Source: an uncultured bacterium (GTDB lineage: Bacteria > Actinomycetota > Coriobacteriia > Coriobacteriales > Atopobiaceae). From it: a stretch of DNA of 64,000 nucleotides. Position numbers and translations under genes: made by a program. Below are positions 51,731 through 62,942 of this stretch, piece by piece (position 1 is the first letter of the stretch; the number at the start of each line of letters is the position of its first letter). Location: assembly GCA_905214865.1 (NCBI GenBank), contig CAJMNO010000002.1, forward strand, positions 62,001 to 126,000, in the 5' to 3' direction. Under the pieces are notes generated by a model. It searched no databases. It was not told the origin of the DNA and saw only the letters and a list, made by a program, of their open reading frames with translations.

Positions 51731-52207
51731 CTAGTCGAAGGTTGGCTTGATCTTGCAGGAGCGGACCTCGCCCAGGGGTACGGCGACGCGCTCACCGTCC
51801 ACCGTGAGGGTCACCACGTCGTCCTCGCCAATCCCCTCGAGGGTGCCGGTGTAGCGCCTGCGCCCCTCGGTGGCGGTGGTCGAGAGGGTCACCGTGCTGC
51901 CGGCGAATCGGCGGAAGTCTCGCGGCCTCCTGAGCGGCCGCGAGAGCCCTGGCGACGACACCTCCAGGGTGTACGAACCCGAGATGGGGTCGAGGGAGTC
52001 GAGCGCCTCGCTCACCCACTGGGTCTGCTCGGACACCTCGTCGAGGGATATGGGCGCAAGCCCCTCCTCCGCATGGTCGATCCGGACCCTCACCGTGGGC
52101 GCCTTCCTCGATCCCACGACCTCGACGTCGACGATGTCGATGCCATGGGTCGCGGCGACGCCCTCGAGGGCCTCGAGAATCTGTCTCTCCAGCTCGCTTG
52201 AGGCCAC
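51731..52207 (-). CDS. rimP: Ribosome maturation factor RimP
   Basis: RimP assists 30S assembly. It has 158 residues: an N-terminal domain (GIDIVDVEVVGSRKAPTVRV) and the LEVSSPGLSRPLRRPRDFRRF hinge, followed by an SH3-like C-terminal domain. The start is GTG at 52205-52207 with GGGAAGGAG upstream. It is the first gene of the rimP-nusA-infB operon. Confidence 0.93.
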   Translation of the reverse strand: MASSELERQILEALEGVAATHGIDIVDVEVVGSRKAPTVRVRIDHAEEGLAPISLDEVSEQTQWVSEALDSLDPISGSYTLEVSSPGLSRPLRRPRDFRRFAGSTVTLSTTATEGRRRYTGTLEGIGEDDVVTLTVDGERVAVPLGEVRSCKIKPTFD

Positions 52208-52247
52208 GCGCTGCTCCTTCCCTGACGTTCGCTCCTACATACAGAAA

Positions 52248-52279
52248 GGAAGCGGGGTGAGAAGTTCCACCCCACTTCC
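52248..52279 (-). promoter_or_regulatory. Leader hairpin of the rimP-nusA-infB operon
   Basis: Twelve-nt arms (52248-52259 with 52268-52279) pair with one mismatch around an 8-nt loop. On the minus strand it is followed by TTTCTGT. It lies about 25 nt downstream of the promoter start region and 41 nt before rimP, so it could act as an attenuator or a NusA-responsive pause site; this is inferred from position. Confidence 0.5.
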
Positions 52280-52303
52280 TACGAGTACGAATCTGCTTTC
52301 TTC

Positions 52304-52333
52304 ACTATATTGCCTGCCGCACCCGGGTGTCAA
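52304..52333 (-). promoter_or_regulatory. Promoter of the rimP-to-rpoD operon
   Basis: A perfect TTGACA and a TATAGT are separated by 18 nt on the minus strand, upstream of rimP. This is the best sigma-70 match in the window and would drive the nine-gene operon that includes the rpoD gene itself. Confidence 0.8.
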
Positions 52334-52381
52334 GCTTCCACAATTCCAACAGGACGCGGCGGCGTCAGCGCTCGGCAGGCA

Positions 52382-54955
<2,574 letters not shown>

Positions 54956-54985
54956 GAAAGTCCTCCTCAAACGTGTGACCTGCAT

Positions 54986-54994
54986 ACTCTAGCA
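54986..54994 (-). promoter_or_regulatory. Candidate extended -10 for leuS
   Basis: TGCTAGAGT on the minus strand, about 30 nt before the leuS ATG. No clear -35. Confidence 0.4.
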
Positions 54995-55070
54995 TGCCGG
55001 TGGGGGCGAGACGCTCATCGCCACGCCCTCGAAACGAACCCGGGGCGCGTGCCATCCCCTCTCGCCCGAC

Positions 55071-55101
55071 AAAAAAAGGGCCCTGACCTCTGCCAGGGCC
55101 C
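55071..55101 (-). terminator. Rho-independent terminator of guaB
   Basis: GGGCCCTG and CAGGGCCC form an 8-bp stem with an 8-nt loop, followed on the minus strand by seven T residues. It begins 19 nt beyond the guaB stop. Confidence 0.95.
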
Positions 55102-55120
55102 AAGAAGGCTCGTCCAGTCG

Positions 55121-56635
55121 CTACGAGCGGAAGTTGACGTCGGAGTTGGAGTCCTTGAGGATGACGTCATGCGCACCGCCCTCGACGAGCGAGGTGGAGG
55201 AGACCAGCGTGAGCTTGGCCTTCTGGCGTAGCTCCGCCAGGTTGAGCGCGCCGCAGTTGCACATGGTGGAGCGCACCTTGGTGAGCGAGGTGTCGACGTT
55301 GTCCTTGAGCGGGCCGGCATAGGGGACGTAGGAGTCCACGCCCTCCACGAACGAGAGCTTCTTGGAGCCGCCCAGGTCGTAGCGGGCCCAGTTGCGGGCG
55401 CGCGCGGAGCCCTCGCCCCAGTACTCCTTGACGTAGGAGCCGTTGACGTTGAGGCGACGCGTGGGGGACTCGTCGAAGCGGGCGAAGTAGCGGCCCAGCA
55501 TCAGGAAGTCGGCGCCCATGGCGAGGGCCAGGGTCATGTGGTAGTCGTACACGATGCCGCCGTCGGAGCAGACGGGGACGTACACGCCCGTCTCCTCGAA
55601 GTACTCGTCGCGGGCGCGGCACACGTCGATGAGGGCGGACGCCTGGCCGCGGCCGATGCCCTTCTGCTCGCGGGTGATGCAGATGGAGCCGCCGCCGATG
55701 CCCACCTTGACGAAGTCGGCGCCGCAGTCGGCGAGGAAGCGGAAGCCCTCGGCGTCGACCACATTGCCCGCGCCCACCTTGACGGAGTCGCCGTAGTTCT
55801 CGCGGATCCACTCCAGGGTGAGCTTCTGCCACTCGGAGTAGCCCTCGGAGGAGTCGATGCACAGCACGTCGGCACCGGCGTCGATCAGCTTGGGGACGCG
55901 CTCTGCGTAGTCGCGGGTGTTGATGCCGGCGCCCACGAGGTAGCGCTTGTGCTCGTCCAGGAGCTCGTCGGGACGGGACTTGTGGGAGTCGTAGTCCTTG
56001 CGGAACACCAGGGACGACAGGTTGCCGTCCTTGTCGACAACGGGGAGCGTGTTGATCTTGTTGTCCCAGATGATGTCGTTGCAGACCTTGAGGGAGGTCT
56101 CGGTCCCCGTGGTGACGCACTCGGAGGCGGGGGTCATGAATTCCTTGACCTTCTTGCCGCGGTCGTCGCGCGAGACGCGGTAGTCGCGGCTGGTGACGAT
56201 GCCGCAGAACTTGCCGGTGGGGGTGCCGTCCTCGGTGACGGGCATGGTGGTGTGGCCGGTGCGGTCGCGAATCTCGAGCACGTCGGCGAGCGTCATCTCG
56301 GGCGTGAGCGTGGAGTCGGAGACGACGAAGCCCGCCTTGTACGACTTGACCTCGCGGACCATGGCCGCCTCGTCGTCAGGCGTCTGGGAGCCGTAGATGA
56401 ACGAGATGCCGCCCTCCTGGGCGAGCGCGATGGCCAGGCGCGGGCCGGAGACCGCCTGCATGATGGCCGAGACCATGGGGATGTGGAGCTTGATGGAGGG
56501 CTCCTCCCCCTTGCGGTACTTCACCAGCGGCGTCTCGAGCGACACGTTGGCGGGGATGTTCTGCGAAGAGGTGTAACCGGGGACCAGCAGATACTCGGAG
56601 AAGGTGTGCGATTCCCCTTCGAAGAACGTTGCCAT
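55121..56635 (-). CDS. guaB: IMP dehydrogenase
   Basis: GuaB oxidises IMP to XMP, the committed step to GTP. It has 504 residues, with ATG preceded by AAGGAG. The TIM barrel is interrupted by two CBS domains (~105-215). The catalytic Cys319 lies in GIGGGSICITREQKGIGRGQ, which differs from the common GPGSICTTR loop. PVCSDGGI and the flap region near EGVDSYVPYAG are also present. A separate promoter and terminator make it a single-gene unit. Confidence 0.94.
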   Translation of the reverse strand: MATFFEGESHTFSEYLLVPGYTSSQNIPANVSLETPLVKYRKGEEPSIKLHIPMVSAIMQAVSGPRLAIALAQEGGISFIYGSQTPDDEAAMVREVKSYKAGFVVSDSTLTPEMTLADVLEIRDRTGHTTMPVTEDGTPTGKFCGIVTSRDYRVSRDDRGKKVKEFMTPASECVTTGTETSLKVCNDIIWDNKINTLPVVDKDGNLSSLVFRKDYDSHKSRPDELLDEHKRYLVGAGINTRDYAERVPKLIDAGADVLCIDSSEGYSEWQKLTLEWIRENYGDSVKVGAGNVVDAEGFRFLADCGADFVKVGIGGGSICITREQKGIGRGQASALIDVCRARDEYFEETGVYVPVCSDGGIVYDYHMTLALAMGADFLMLGRYFARFDESPTRRLNVNGSYVKEYWGEGSARARNWARYDLGGSKKLSFVEGVDSYVPYAGPLKDNVDTSLTKVRSTMCNCGALNLAELRQKAKLTLVSSTSLVEGGAHDVILKDSNSDVNFRS

Positions 56636-56702
56636 GTAGGGCTCCTTGTCTCTTTGCCGCGCGCCGACATCGTCAGCACGCCTCCCGAAAAACTTTTGAC
56701 CG

Positions 56703-56711
56703 ATTGTAGCA
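56703..56711 (-). promoter_or_regulatory. Candidate extended -10 promoter of guaB
   Basis: TGCTACAAT on the minus strand, about 68 nt upstream of the guaB ATG. The -35 region overlaps a short GC hairpin (56714-56727) that follows the upstream glycosyltransferase gene. Confidence 0.5.
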
Positions 56712-56734
56712 CCCTCCCCACGGGGAGAGTCGCG

Positions 56735-58033
56735 CTAGGCCCCCTCGCTCATCACGTCGTCGAAGTTGACGGCGATGTCGTGCTTTGTGGGGACCCACTC
56801 GACTTTCTTGAAGAGGGCGGCGACCGTGATGGGGATGTAGCTCATCATGAAGATGGGGAACGTGAACAGGTTGGTGAAGATGCGCCACCTGCGGCCCTTG
56901 CGGCAGTGGATGTGCTTCCTCTCGCTCACCGTGGTGAGGACCGCCAGCAGGAAGAAGACCACGTACATCGAGAGGAAGGTCATCACAAGCGATCCCACGC
57001 ACATGGCGAGCTCGGCGTTGGTGGCCACGAACCCGTGCGAGAGCGACCCCACGATGAGGTAGGTGGCGTTCACGGCGGCGGAGAGGAGCGTGAGAATCAT
57101 GCCGGGGGCGATGGTCATGAGCATGTCGTACGAGGCGAACCTGCCCTTGCGGATGCCGTCGAGGAGGTTCTTGTTGTATGAGAAGAACACCTGGTAGAAG
57201 CCCTTGGTCCAGCGCATGCGCTGCGTCCAGGAGCTCTTGAAGTCCACGGGCTGCTCGTCGAAGAACTCGGCGGGGGCGTAGCCGATCTGGATGCCGTGGG
57301 CGCAGCAGAACGTGGAGAACTGGATGTCCTCCGTGAGGGTGTGGAAGTTCCACCCGTGCATGCCGCGGACGATCTTCTCCGAGACCATCCAGCCGGAGCC
57401 CGAGATGGCGCAGCTGGTGCCCACCATCATGCGGGCGTTATTCAGGAACTTTGCCTCGCGCATGAACCAGAGCGCGTAGGCGGAGCTGATCCAGCTGGAG
57501 TCGAAGTTCTTGGAGTTGCGATAGCTGGTGCACACCAGGTAGCCCGCGTCGAAGGCCTGGTTCATGACCTGCACGTAGTTGGGCGCGATGATGTTGTCGG
57601 CATCCATCACGAAGAAGGCCTCGTACTTGTCGCCGTACTCGTTGAGGATGCGGTTGAAGCCGTAGTCCATGACCCAGCTCTTGCCCTTGCGCACGAGGTC
57701 GTTGCGCTCCCAGGTGATGGCACCCGCCTTGCGCGCCTCCTCGGCGGTGTTGTCCGTGCAGGCGTCCGCGACCACAAAGCAGTCGATGAGCTCGCGCGGG
57801 TAGTCCTGGCTCAGGATCGACCTCACGAGGTTGCCGATGACCGGCTCCTCGTTGTGGGCCGCGATGAAGAAGGCGTAGCGGTGGTTCTTCTTGGCCTTGG
57901 GCAGGACGACCGTGCCCCTCCTCCACACGCGGATGATGTAGACGAACTGGTAGAAGTAGGCGAGGGTGAAGAAGAGCCAGATGACGCCGTTGAAGATGAC
58001 GATGGGCGTCAGCCCCATCCTGTTGAGTTCCAA
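56735..58033 (-). CDS. Processive membrane glycosyltransferase, family 2
   Basis: This polytopic GT2 enzyme of the cellulose/hyaluronan/poly-GlcNAc synthase type has 432 residues. One N-terminal membrane segment (~10-32) precedes a GT-A domain carrying FFIAAHNEEPVIG, VMDADN (the DxD), the acceptor-site TED (LTEDIQF) and QRMRW, the Q-x-x-R-W motif of processive enzymes. Three or four C-terminal membrane segments follow (~290-410). The start is TTG at 58031-58033 (GAAAGG upstream); ATG at 58018 is the alternative. It lies 23 nt after rluD. The polymer made cannot be told; no partner genes for a known exopolysaccharide are adjacent. Confidence 0.85.
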   Translation of the reverse strand: MELNRMGLTPIVIFNGVIWLFFTLAYFYQFVYIIRVWRRGTVVLPKAKKNHRYAFFIAAHNEEPVIGNLVRSILSQDYPRELIDCFVVADACTDNTAEEARKAGAITWERNDLVRKGKSWVMDYGFNRILNEYGDKYEAFFVMDADNIIAPNYVQVMNQAFDAGYLVCTSYRNSKNFDSSWISSAYALWFMREAKFLNNARMMVGTSCAISGSGWMVSEKIVRGMHGWNFHTLTEDIQFSTFCCAHGIQIGYAPAEFFDEQPVDFKSSWTQRMRWTKGFYQVFFSYNKNLLDGIRKGRFASYDMLMTIAPGMILTLLSAAVNATYLIVGSLSHGFVATNAELAMCVGSLVMTFLSMYVVFFLLAVLTTVSERKHIHCRKGRRWRIFTNLFTFPIFMMSYIPITVAALFKKVEWVPTKHDIAVNFDDVMSEGA

Positions 58034-58056
58034 GACAGATGCCTTTCGACGTAGGC

Positions 58057-59085
58057 CTAGGAGAGGTCTCCCACGCCAAGCTGGGGACAGATGCGCTCGC
58101 CAGCCTCCGTGCGACCCATTGAAGTTCCCTTCAGCGATTCTAGTACACCGAGGAGGTCGTCCGGGAGGCGGTCAGCAAGCTCTATCGTCTCTCCCGTTGC
58201 CGGGTGGTCGAACCGTATGTGCCACGAGTGCAGGAACTGCCTGCCCAGCATGAGGTTCTGCCGCTCGTCGCCCCTGCCGTAGAGCTGGTCGCCCACTACC
58301 TGGTGGCCAATGTGGGCCATGTGGACGCGGATCTGGTGCGTGCGCCCCGTGTACAGGTGACACTCGAGGAGCGAGTAGCCGTCGTCGCGGCGGCCGGCCT
58401 CAAAGCGCTCCAGCGTCGTGAAGGTGGTGATGGCCTCGCGCGCCATGGGGTCGTCGCTCACCGCCATGCGCAGCCTGTCTCGCCTGGACCGGGCGATGCC
58501 GGTGGTGATGGTCCCCTCCGCTGGCGCCACGTACCCCTGCACCAGCACCACGTAGCGCCTGTCCAGAACGCGCAGCCTGATGAGGTCCTGCAGCGCCCGC
58601 TGGGTCTGGTCGTCCTTCGCGGCGACCATGAGGCCCGAGGTGTCCATGTCGAGCCTGTGGACGATGCCGGGGCGGTCGTCGCCCTGGAGCATCCCCAGGC
58701 GACCGTAGCCGCAGTGCGCCACGAGGGCGTTTGCCAGGGTGTCGCTCACGTGTCCGGGGCTCGGGTGGCACACCAGCCCCGCCTGCTTGCTCAGCACGAT
58801 CAGGAAGTCGTCCTCGTAGCGGATGTCCAGCGGGATGTCGGGGTTGGGCGAGAGGAGCCCGTCACCGTCCTCCTCGACCTCCACATTGGCGGTCACGCGG
58901 TCCCCGAGCAGGACGCGCTCGCTCTTGTCGCGCGCCTCGGTCCCGTTGATGCTCACCTCCCCCGCCTCGATCAGCCGCGCGCAGGCGGACCTGCTCGGCA
59001 TGCCCTCCATCGAGGCGAGGAAGCTGTCCATCCTGGCGCCGTCGCCCTCGGGGCCCACCAGGAACTCGCGGACCACGCGCCTCAC
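58057..59085 (-). CDS. rluD: RluA/RluD-family pseudouridine synthase
   Basis: This RNA pseudouridine synthase acts on large-subunit rRNA or tRNA. It has 342 residues: an N-terminal S4 RNA-binding domain (~15-75), then the catalytic domain with HRLDMDTSGLM (catalytic Asp) and TGRTHQIRVHMAHIGH. The GTG start at 59083-59085 overlaps the lspA stop by 4 nt. lspA-rluD linkage is common in Gram-positives; the exact target uridines are inferred. Confidence 0.88.
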   Translation of the reverse strand: MRRVVREFLVGPEGDGARMDSFLASMEGMPSRSACARLIEAGEVSINGTEARDKSERVLLGDRVTANVEVEEDGDGLLSPNPDIPLDIRYEDDFLIVLSKQAGLVCHPSPGHVSDTLANALVAHCGYGRLGMLQGDDRPGIVHRLDMDTSGLMVAAKDDQTQRALQDLIRLRVLDRRYVVLVQGYVAPAEGTITTGIARSRRDRLRMAVSDDPMAREAITTFTTLERFEAGRRDDGYSLLECHLYTGRTHQIRVHMAHIGHQVVGDQLYGRGDERQNLMLGRQFLHSWHIRFDHPATGETIELADRLPDDLLGVLESLKGTSMGRTEAGERICPQLGVGDLS

Positions 59086-59585
59086 GAGGCGTCACCCCCG
59101 CGGCGGGCGTCCCACCACCAGTACCCCACGAGGGAGGCTGCGATGCCGCAGGTGACGAAGATGTCCGCCACGTTGAAGACGGGGAAGTCCATGAAGGTCG
59201 TGGCGAGGAAGTCGGTGACGGAGCCCACCGCGATGCGGTCGACCATGTTGCCCGCTCCCCCGCCGACCACGCACCCCAGGAGCGCGGCGAGCCAGGTGGG
59301 CAGCGGCTCGCGCCATGCGAGGGCGATGGCCCCGGCAACGACCGCCAGGGCGACCACGACGAACACCGCCGTGGCGCCCTCCCCCATGCTGAAGGCTGCC
59401 CCGGTGTTCTCCACGTGGAGCAGCTCCATGACCCCAGGAAGGAGGGGCCTCGCCTCCCCGACGGGGAGGGAGGCCCTCACCACCGCCTTCGTGACCTGGT
59501 CGAGGACCAGGGCCAGGAGGGCGGTGGAGGCGAGGGCCGCGACCCTGCGGGGGCGGCCCCCCTTGTCACGCTCGCTTGCGGGCAC
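59082..59585 (-). CDS. lspA: Lipoprotein signal peptidase (signal peptidase II)
   Basis: LspA removes the signal peptide of diacylated prolipoproteins. It has 167 residues from GTG 59583-59585 and four membrane segments. The catalytic aspartates lie in GNMVDRIAVG and NVADIFVTCG. It is 5 nt after ileS, the common ileS-lspA order. Confidence 0.93.
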   Translation of the reverse strand: MPASERDKGGRPRRVAALASTALLALVLDQVTKAVVRASLPVGEARPLLPGVMELLHVENTGAAFSMGEGATAVFVVVALAVVAGAIALAWREPLPTWLAALLGCVVGGGAGNMVDRIAVGSVTDFLATTFMDFPVFNVADIFVTCGIAASLVGYWWWDARRGGDAS

Positions 59586-59590
59586 GGGCG

Positions 59591-62410
59591 CTACTCCCCG
59601 TCCCCGCAGGCTGCGACCGCCTCGGAGCAGCGCTCGCAGAGGCCGTCCTCGCCCAGCTCGCGCCAGTTCCAGCAGCGCGGGCACTTCTCGCCGTTGGCGG
59701 GGAGGACCTGGCACGAGAGCTCGTCGCCCTCGTGGACGCAGACCTCGGAGCACACGAACGCCTCGGCGAGGTCGAGGGCGCCGTCGCCGGTGAGGAGCGC
59801 GTACTCCTCGTGGGGCAGCGTGAGCTCCGCGCGCGCCGCCTGGGTCGTCTTGGCCTCAATGACCCCGTTGCCCGCGGCCTCCTCGTACGCCTTGGTGAAC
59901 GCGCCGCGGGCCTGGACCATGGCCTCGTACGTGGCGAGGAGCGGCTCGTACTCGCCCGCCGCCATCGGTGCCTGGAACCAGTCCAGGAGCGCGGCGTAGC
60001 ACTGGCCGTCGCGGAGGGACTCGGGCAGGTACTGCATGACCTCGTCGGTGGTGTAGACGAGGATGGGCTGGAGGTCGTGAACGAGCATCGAGAGTATGTA
60101 CGACCAGACGGTCTGGGCGCTCCTGCGCTCGAGCGAGCCGGGCACGCCGCAGTAGGTGCGGTCCTTGGTCGCGTTGAGGTAGTCGTTGGAGAGCTCCGTG
60201 ATCACGTAGTCGTACAGCGTGCGGTACACCTGGTTGAAGCGGTAGCCCTCGTAGGCCCTGCTCACCTCGTCGTGGACCTGGCACATGCGGGCGAGCGCCA
60301 GCCGGTCGTACGGCAGGAGCCGGTCAACGGGCACGCCGTCGGTGGCGAGGTCGAACTGGCCCTCGAGCTCTCCGAGCAGGAAGCGGAGGGTGTTGCGGAT
60401 CTTGCGGTAGGCGTCGCCCACGTGCGAGAGGATCGTCTCGTCGCAGGGGACGTCGGTCGAGGTGTCGACCGACGCGACCCAGAGCCTGAGGACGTCGGCC
60501 CCGCGCTCGTCGCAGACCTTGTTGGGGTCGATGACGTTGCCGAGCGACTTCGACATCTTCCTGCCCTGGCCGTCGAGCGTGAAGCCCTGCGAAACCACCG
60601 ACTTGTAGGGGGCCACGCCGTAGGCGCCCACCGAGGTCATGAGGGAGCTCATGAACCAGCCGCGGTGCTGGTCGGAGCCCTCAAGGTACATGTCGGCGGG
60701 GAACTTGAGGTAGTCGCGGTGCCTGCACACGGCGGTGTGGCTCACGCCGGAGTCCCACCACACGTCGAGGATGTCGCTGTTGGCCTTGAGGTTGTGGCTG
60801 CCGCACTTGGGGCAGGTGCAGGCGTCGCCCAGGTAGTCCTTGGGGTCGTCGGTGAACCAGGCGTCGGAGCCCTTCTCGCGGAAGAGGGCGATCACGCGGT
60901 CCAGGGTCTGGTCGTTGATGACCGTCTCGCCGCAGTCCTGGCAGGTGAACGCCGGGATGGGCACGCCCCAGTTGCGCTGCCTCGAGATGCACCAGTCCGG
61001 GCGCTGCTCGACCATGGAGCCGATGCGCTTGACCGAGTGCGACGGGTAGAAGCGGACCTTGCCCAGCTCCTCGAGCGCCTGGCCCCTGAGGCCGGTCTTG
61101 TCCATGGAGACGAACCACTGGCTCGTGGCGCGGAAGATGACTGGACGCTTGCAGCGCCAGCAGTGCGGGTAGCTGTGCGTGATGTCCTCGTGCAGGATGA
61201 GCACGCCGCGGTCGTCGAGCCACTGGATGATCTTGGGGTTGGCCTCGTTGACCTCCATGCCGCCCCACGGGCCGCCCGTCCCCAGGCCCTCGCCCTTGTA
61301 GAACACGCCGTCGTCGTCGACGGGCATCACCACGGGGATGCCAAAGCGCATGCCCGCGTTGTAGTCGTCCACGCCGTGGCCGGGGGCGGAGTGCACGACG
61401 CCGGTGCCGTCCTCGAGCGTGACGTAGTCGGCGTAGATGAACTCGCCCTCGACGCCCTGGTCGCCGAAGATGGGCTGCTCGTACTTGTTGTGGCACAGCT
61501 CGACGCCGCTCATGTGCCACTCCTGGCTGTCGCTCCCCTTGGCGAGCTCCCAGCCCTCGTAGCCAAACTTCTGGCAGTCCCTCTCCACGAGGGCGCGGGC
61601 CATGATCTCGGCGCGGCCGTCGACCAGCACGGCGACGTAGTCGGCCTCGGGGTGCAGGATCACGCAGTCGTCGGCGGGCAGGGTCCACGGCGTGGTGGTC
61701 CAGATGTCGACCCACAGGTTGTCCGAGTACGCCTCGAGCCCCTGCGGCACCGTGGTCATCCTGAACCTCACGAAGATGGCGGGGCTCACCTCGTCGGAGT
61801 ACTCGATCTCGGCCTCCGCGAGGGCGGTGTGGCAGTGGGAGCACCAGTGCACGGGCTTGCGACCGCGGTAGATGGCGCCCTTGTCGAAGATCTCCTTGAA
61901 GATCTCGACGTCCGTCGCGTCATAGTCGTGCGTGTAGGTGAGGTAGGGGTTGTCCCACTCGCCCAGGACGCCCAGGCGCTTGAACCCCTGGCGCTGCGTG
62001 TCGACCTGCTCCACGGCCATGGTCCTGCAGAGCTCGCGGATCTTGACGGTGGGGAGCTGGTTGAACTTGGCGGTGCCGAGCGTCTCCTCGACCTTGTGCT
62101 CGATGGGCTGGCCATGGCAGTCCCAGCCGGGGACGTACGGGGTCTGGTAGCCCCTCATCGCCCAGTAGCGGTTGATCATGTCCTTGCTGATCTTGTTCTG
62201 CGCGTGGCCGAGGTGGATCGGTCCGTTGGCGTAGGGAGGGCCGTCGTGCAGCACGAACTTCTCGTGCCCCTCGTTCTTCTTGAGCATCAGTCCGTAGACG
62301 TCGTTGTCCTCCCAGTCCTTGAGCCGCTTGGGCTCGTTCTGGGCCAGGCTCGCCCGCATGGGGAAGCCTGTCTTGGGGAGGTTCATCGTCTTCTTGTACT
62401 GATTCGCCAC
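59591..62410 (-). CDS. ileS: Isoleucyl-tRNA synthetase
   Basis: This class I synthetase charges tRNA-Ile and has a CP1 editing domain. It has 939 residues. HLGH is at 66-69 and the KMSKS loop is KMSKSLGN. A C-terminal zinc site shows CPRCWNW and CERC, the bacterial IleS1 type. ATG 62410 follows GAGAGGTGG. Expression is expected to be controlled by the upstream T-box leader. Confidence 0.97.
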   Translation of the reverse strand: MANQYKKTMNLPKTGFPMRASLAQNEPKRLKDWEDNDVYGLMLKKNEGHEKFVLHDGPPYANGPIHLGHAQNKISKDMINRYWAMRGYQTPYVPGWDCHGQPIEHKVEETLGTAKFNQLPTVKIRELCRTMAVEQVDTQRQGFKRLGVLGEWDNPYLTYTHDYDATDVEIFKEIFDKGAIYRGRKPVHWCSHCHTALAEAEIEYSDEVSPAIFVRFRMTTVPQGLEAYSDNLWVDIWTTTPWTLPADDCVILHPEADYVAVLVDGRAEIMARALVERDCQKFGYEGWELAKGSDSQEWHMSGVELCHNKYEQPIFGDQGVEGEFIYADYVTLEDGTGVVHSAPGHGVDDYNAGMRFGIPVVMPVDDDGVFYKGEGLGTGGPWGGMEVNEANPKIIQWLDDRGVLILHEDITHSYPHCWRCKRPVIFRATSQWFVSMDKTGLRGQALEELGKVRFYPSHSVKRIGSMVEQRPDWCISRQRNWGVPIPAFTCQDCGETVINDQTLDRVIALFREKGSDAWFTDDPKDYLGDACTCPKCGSHNLKANSDILDVWWDSGVSHTAVCRHRDYLKFPADMYLEGSDQHRGWFMSSLMTSVGAYGVAPYKSVVSQGFTLDGQGRKMSKSLGNVIDPNKVCDERGADVLRLWVASVDTSTDVPCDETILSHVGDAYRKIRNTLRFLLGELEGQFDLATDGVPVDRLLPYDRLALARMCQVHDEVSRAYEGYRFNQVYRTLYDYVITELSNDYLNATKDRTYCGVPGSLERRSAQTVWSYILSMLVHDLQPILVYTTDEVMQYLPESLRDGQCYAALLDWFQAPMAAGEYEPLLATYEAMVQARGAFTKAYEEAAGNGVIEAKTTQAARAELTLPHEEYALLTGDGALDLAEAFVCSEVCVHEGDELSCQVLPANGEKCPRCWNWRELGEDGLCERCSEAVAACGDGE

Positions 62411-62442
62411 CTCTCGCTCACCTCTCTCTTCCTGGGTGCCCC

Positions 62443-62485
62443 AGACAAAGGGCGCCCGTCCCGTTCTGCTGGGACGAAGCGCCCT
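62443..62485 (-). terminator. Terminator of the ileS T-box leader
   Basis: The arms AGGGCGC and GCGCCCT (7 bp) stack on CGTCCC/GGGACG (6 bp) with a small internal bulge and an 8-nt loop. On the minus strand TTTGTCTG follows. It lies between the T-box sequence and the ileS ribosome-binding site, as expected for transcriptional attenuation. Confidence 0.7.
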
Positions 62486-62705
62486 GTGGCATGCTCCGCT
62501 TGTGAACCACCCAGCAAGGGGTCTCCCCCGAAACTCGGCTGGCCTGTCTCGGCGGCCACTCCGGCGACGCCTACTCGCGCCCGGGGGCGCTTTGGGGCCG
62601 CAGCTCCAGGGTGATCTTCTCCGGGACGCGACCGCGGTCTCTCACCATGCCCGCTCTCTGTGGGTCGCGCTGGCCCGGGTACTCTCCCCATCACAGCAAC
62701 AGAGC
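62443..62705 (-). promoter_or_regulatory. T-box riboswitch (Ile) upstream of ileS
   Basis: The ileS leader shows T-box hallmarks on the minus strand. These are GGGGAGAGTACC near 62679-62690, an AGAGAGC/GGTGAGAG-type stem I region (62640-62665), a candidate specifier ATC at 62613-62615 in GAAGATCACC (isoleucine), and the T-box core TGGGTGG (62507-62513) enclosed by CTTG/CAAG (62499-62502 with 62515-62518). A terminator (62443-62485) follows. Uncharged tRNA-Ile would favour the antiterminator. Many actinobacterial ileS T-boxes act on translation; this one has a terminator. The -10 may be TATCAT at 62708-62713. Confidence 0.75.
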
Positions 62706-62942
62706 GCATGATAGCACGCTGCGGCATGGCCCTGCCGCGGTCGGCGGCCCTTAACCGTATCGACACCTGGGGCGCCTGCCGAGCGCGCCCGTCACCCAAG
62801 CCACACGGACGCTCCACCCAAAGGACACACCTCGCGCGCTGCGCCGCCCGTTGCGGCTCCCCCGCCGATTCCGCGGCGGATATCAAAGCTTTCCCCTTCC
62901 CCGTTGCGCGAGAATCTGCCTGACACCACGGCGAAGGGAGAC

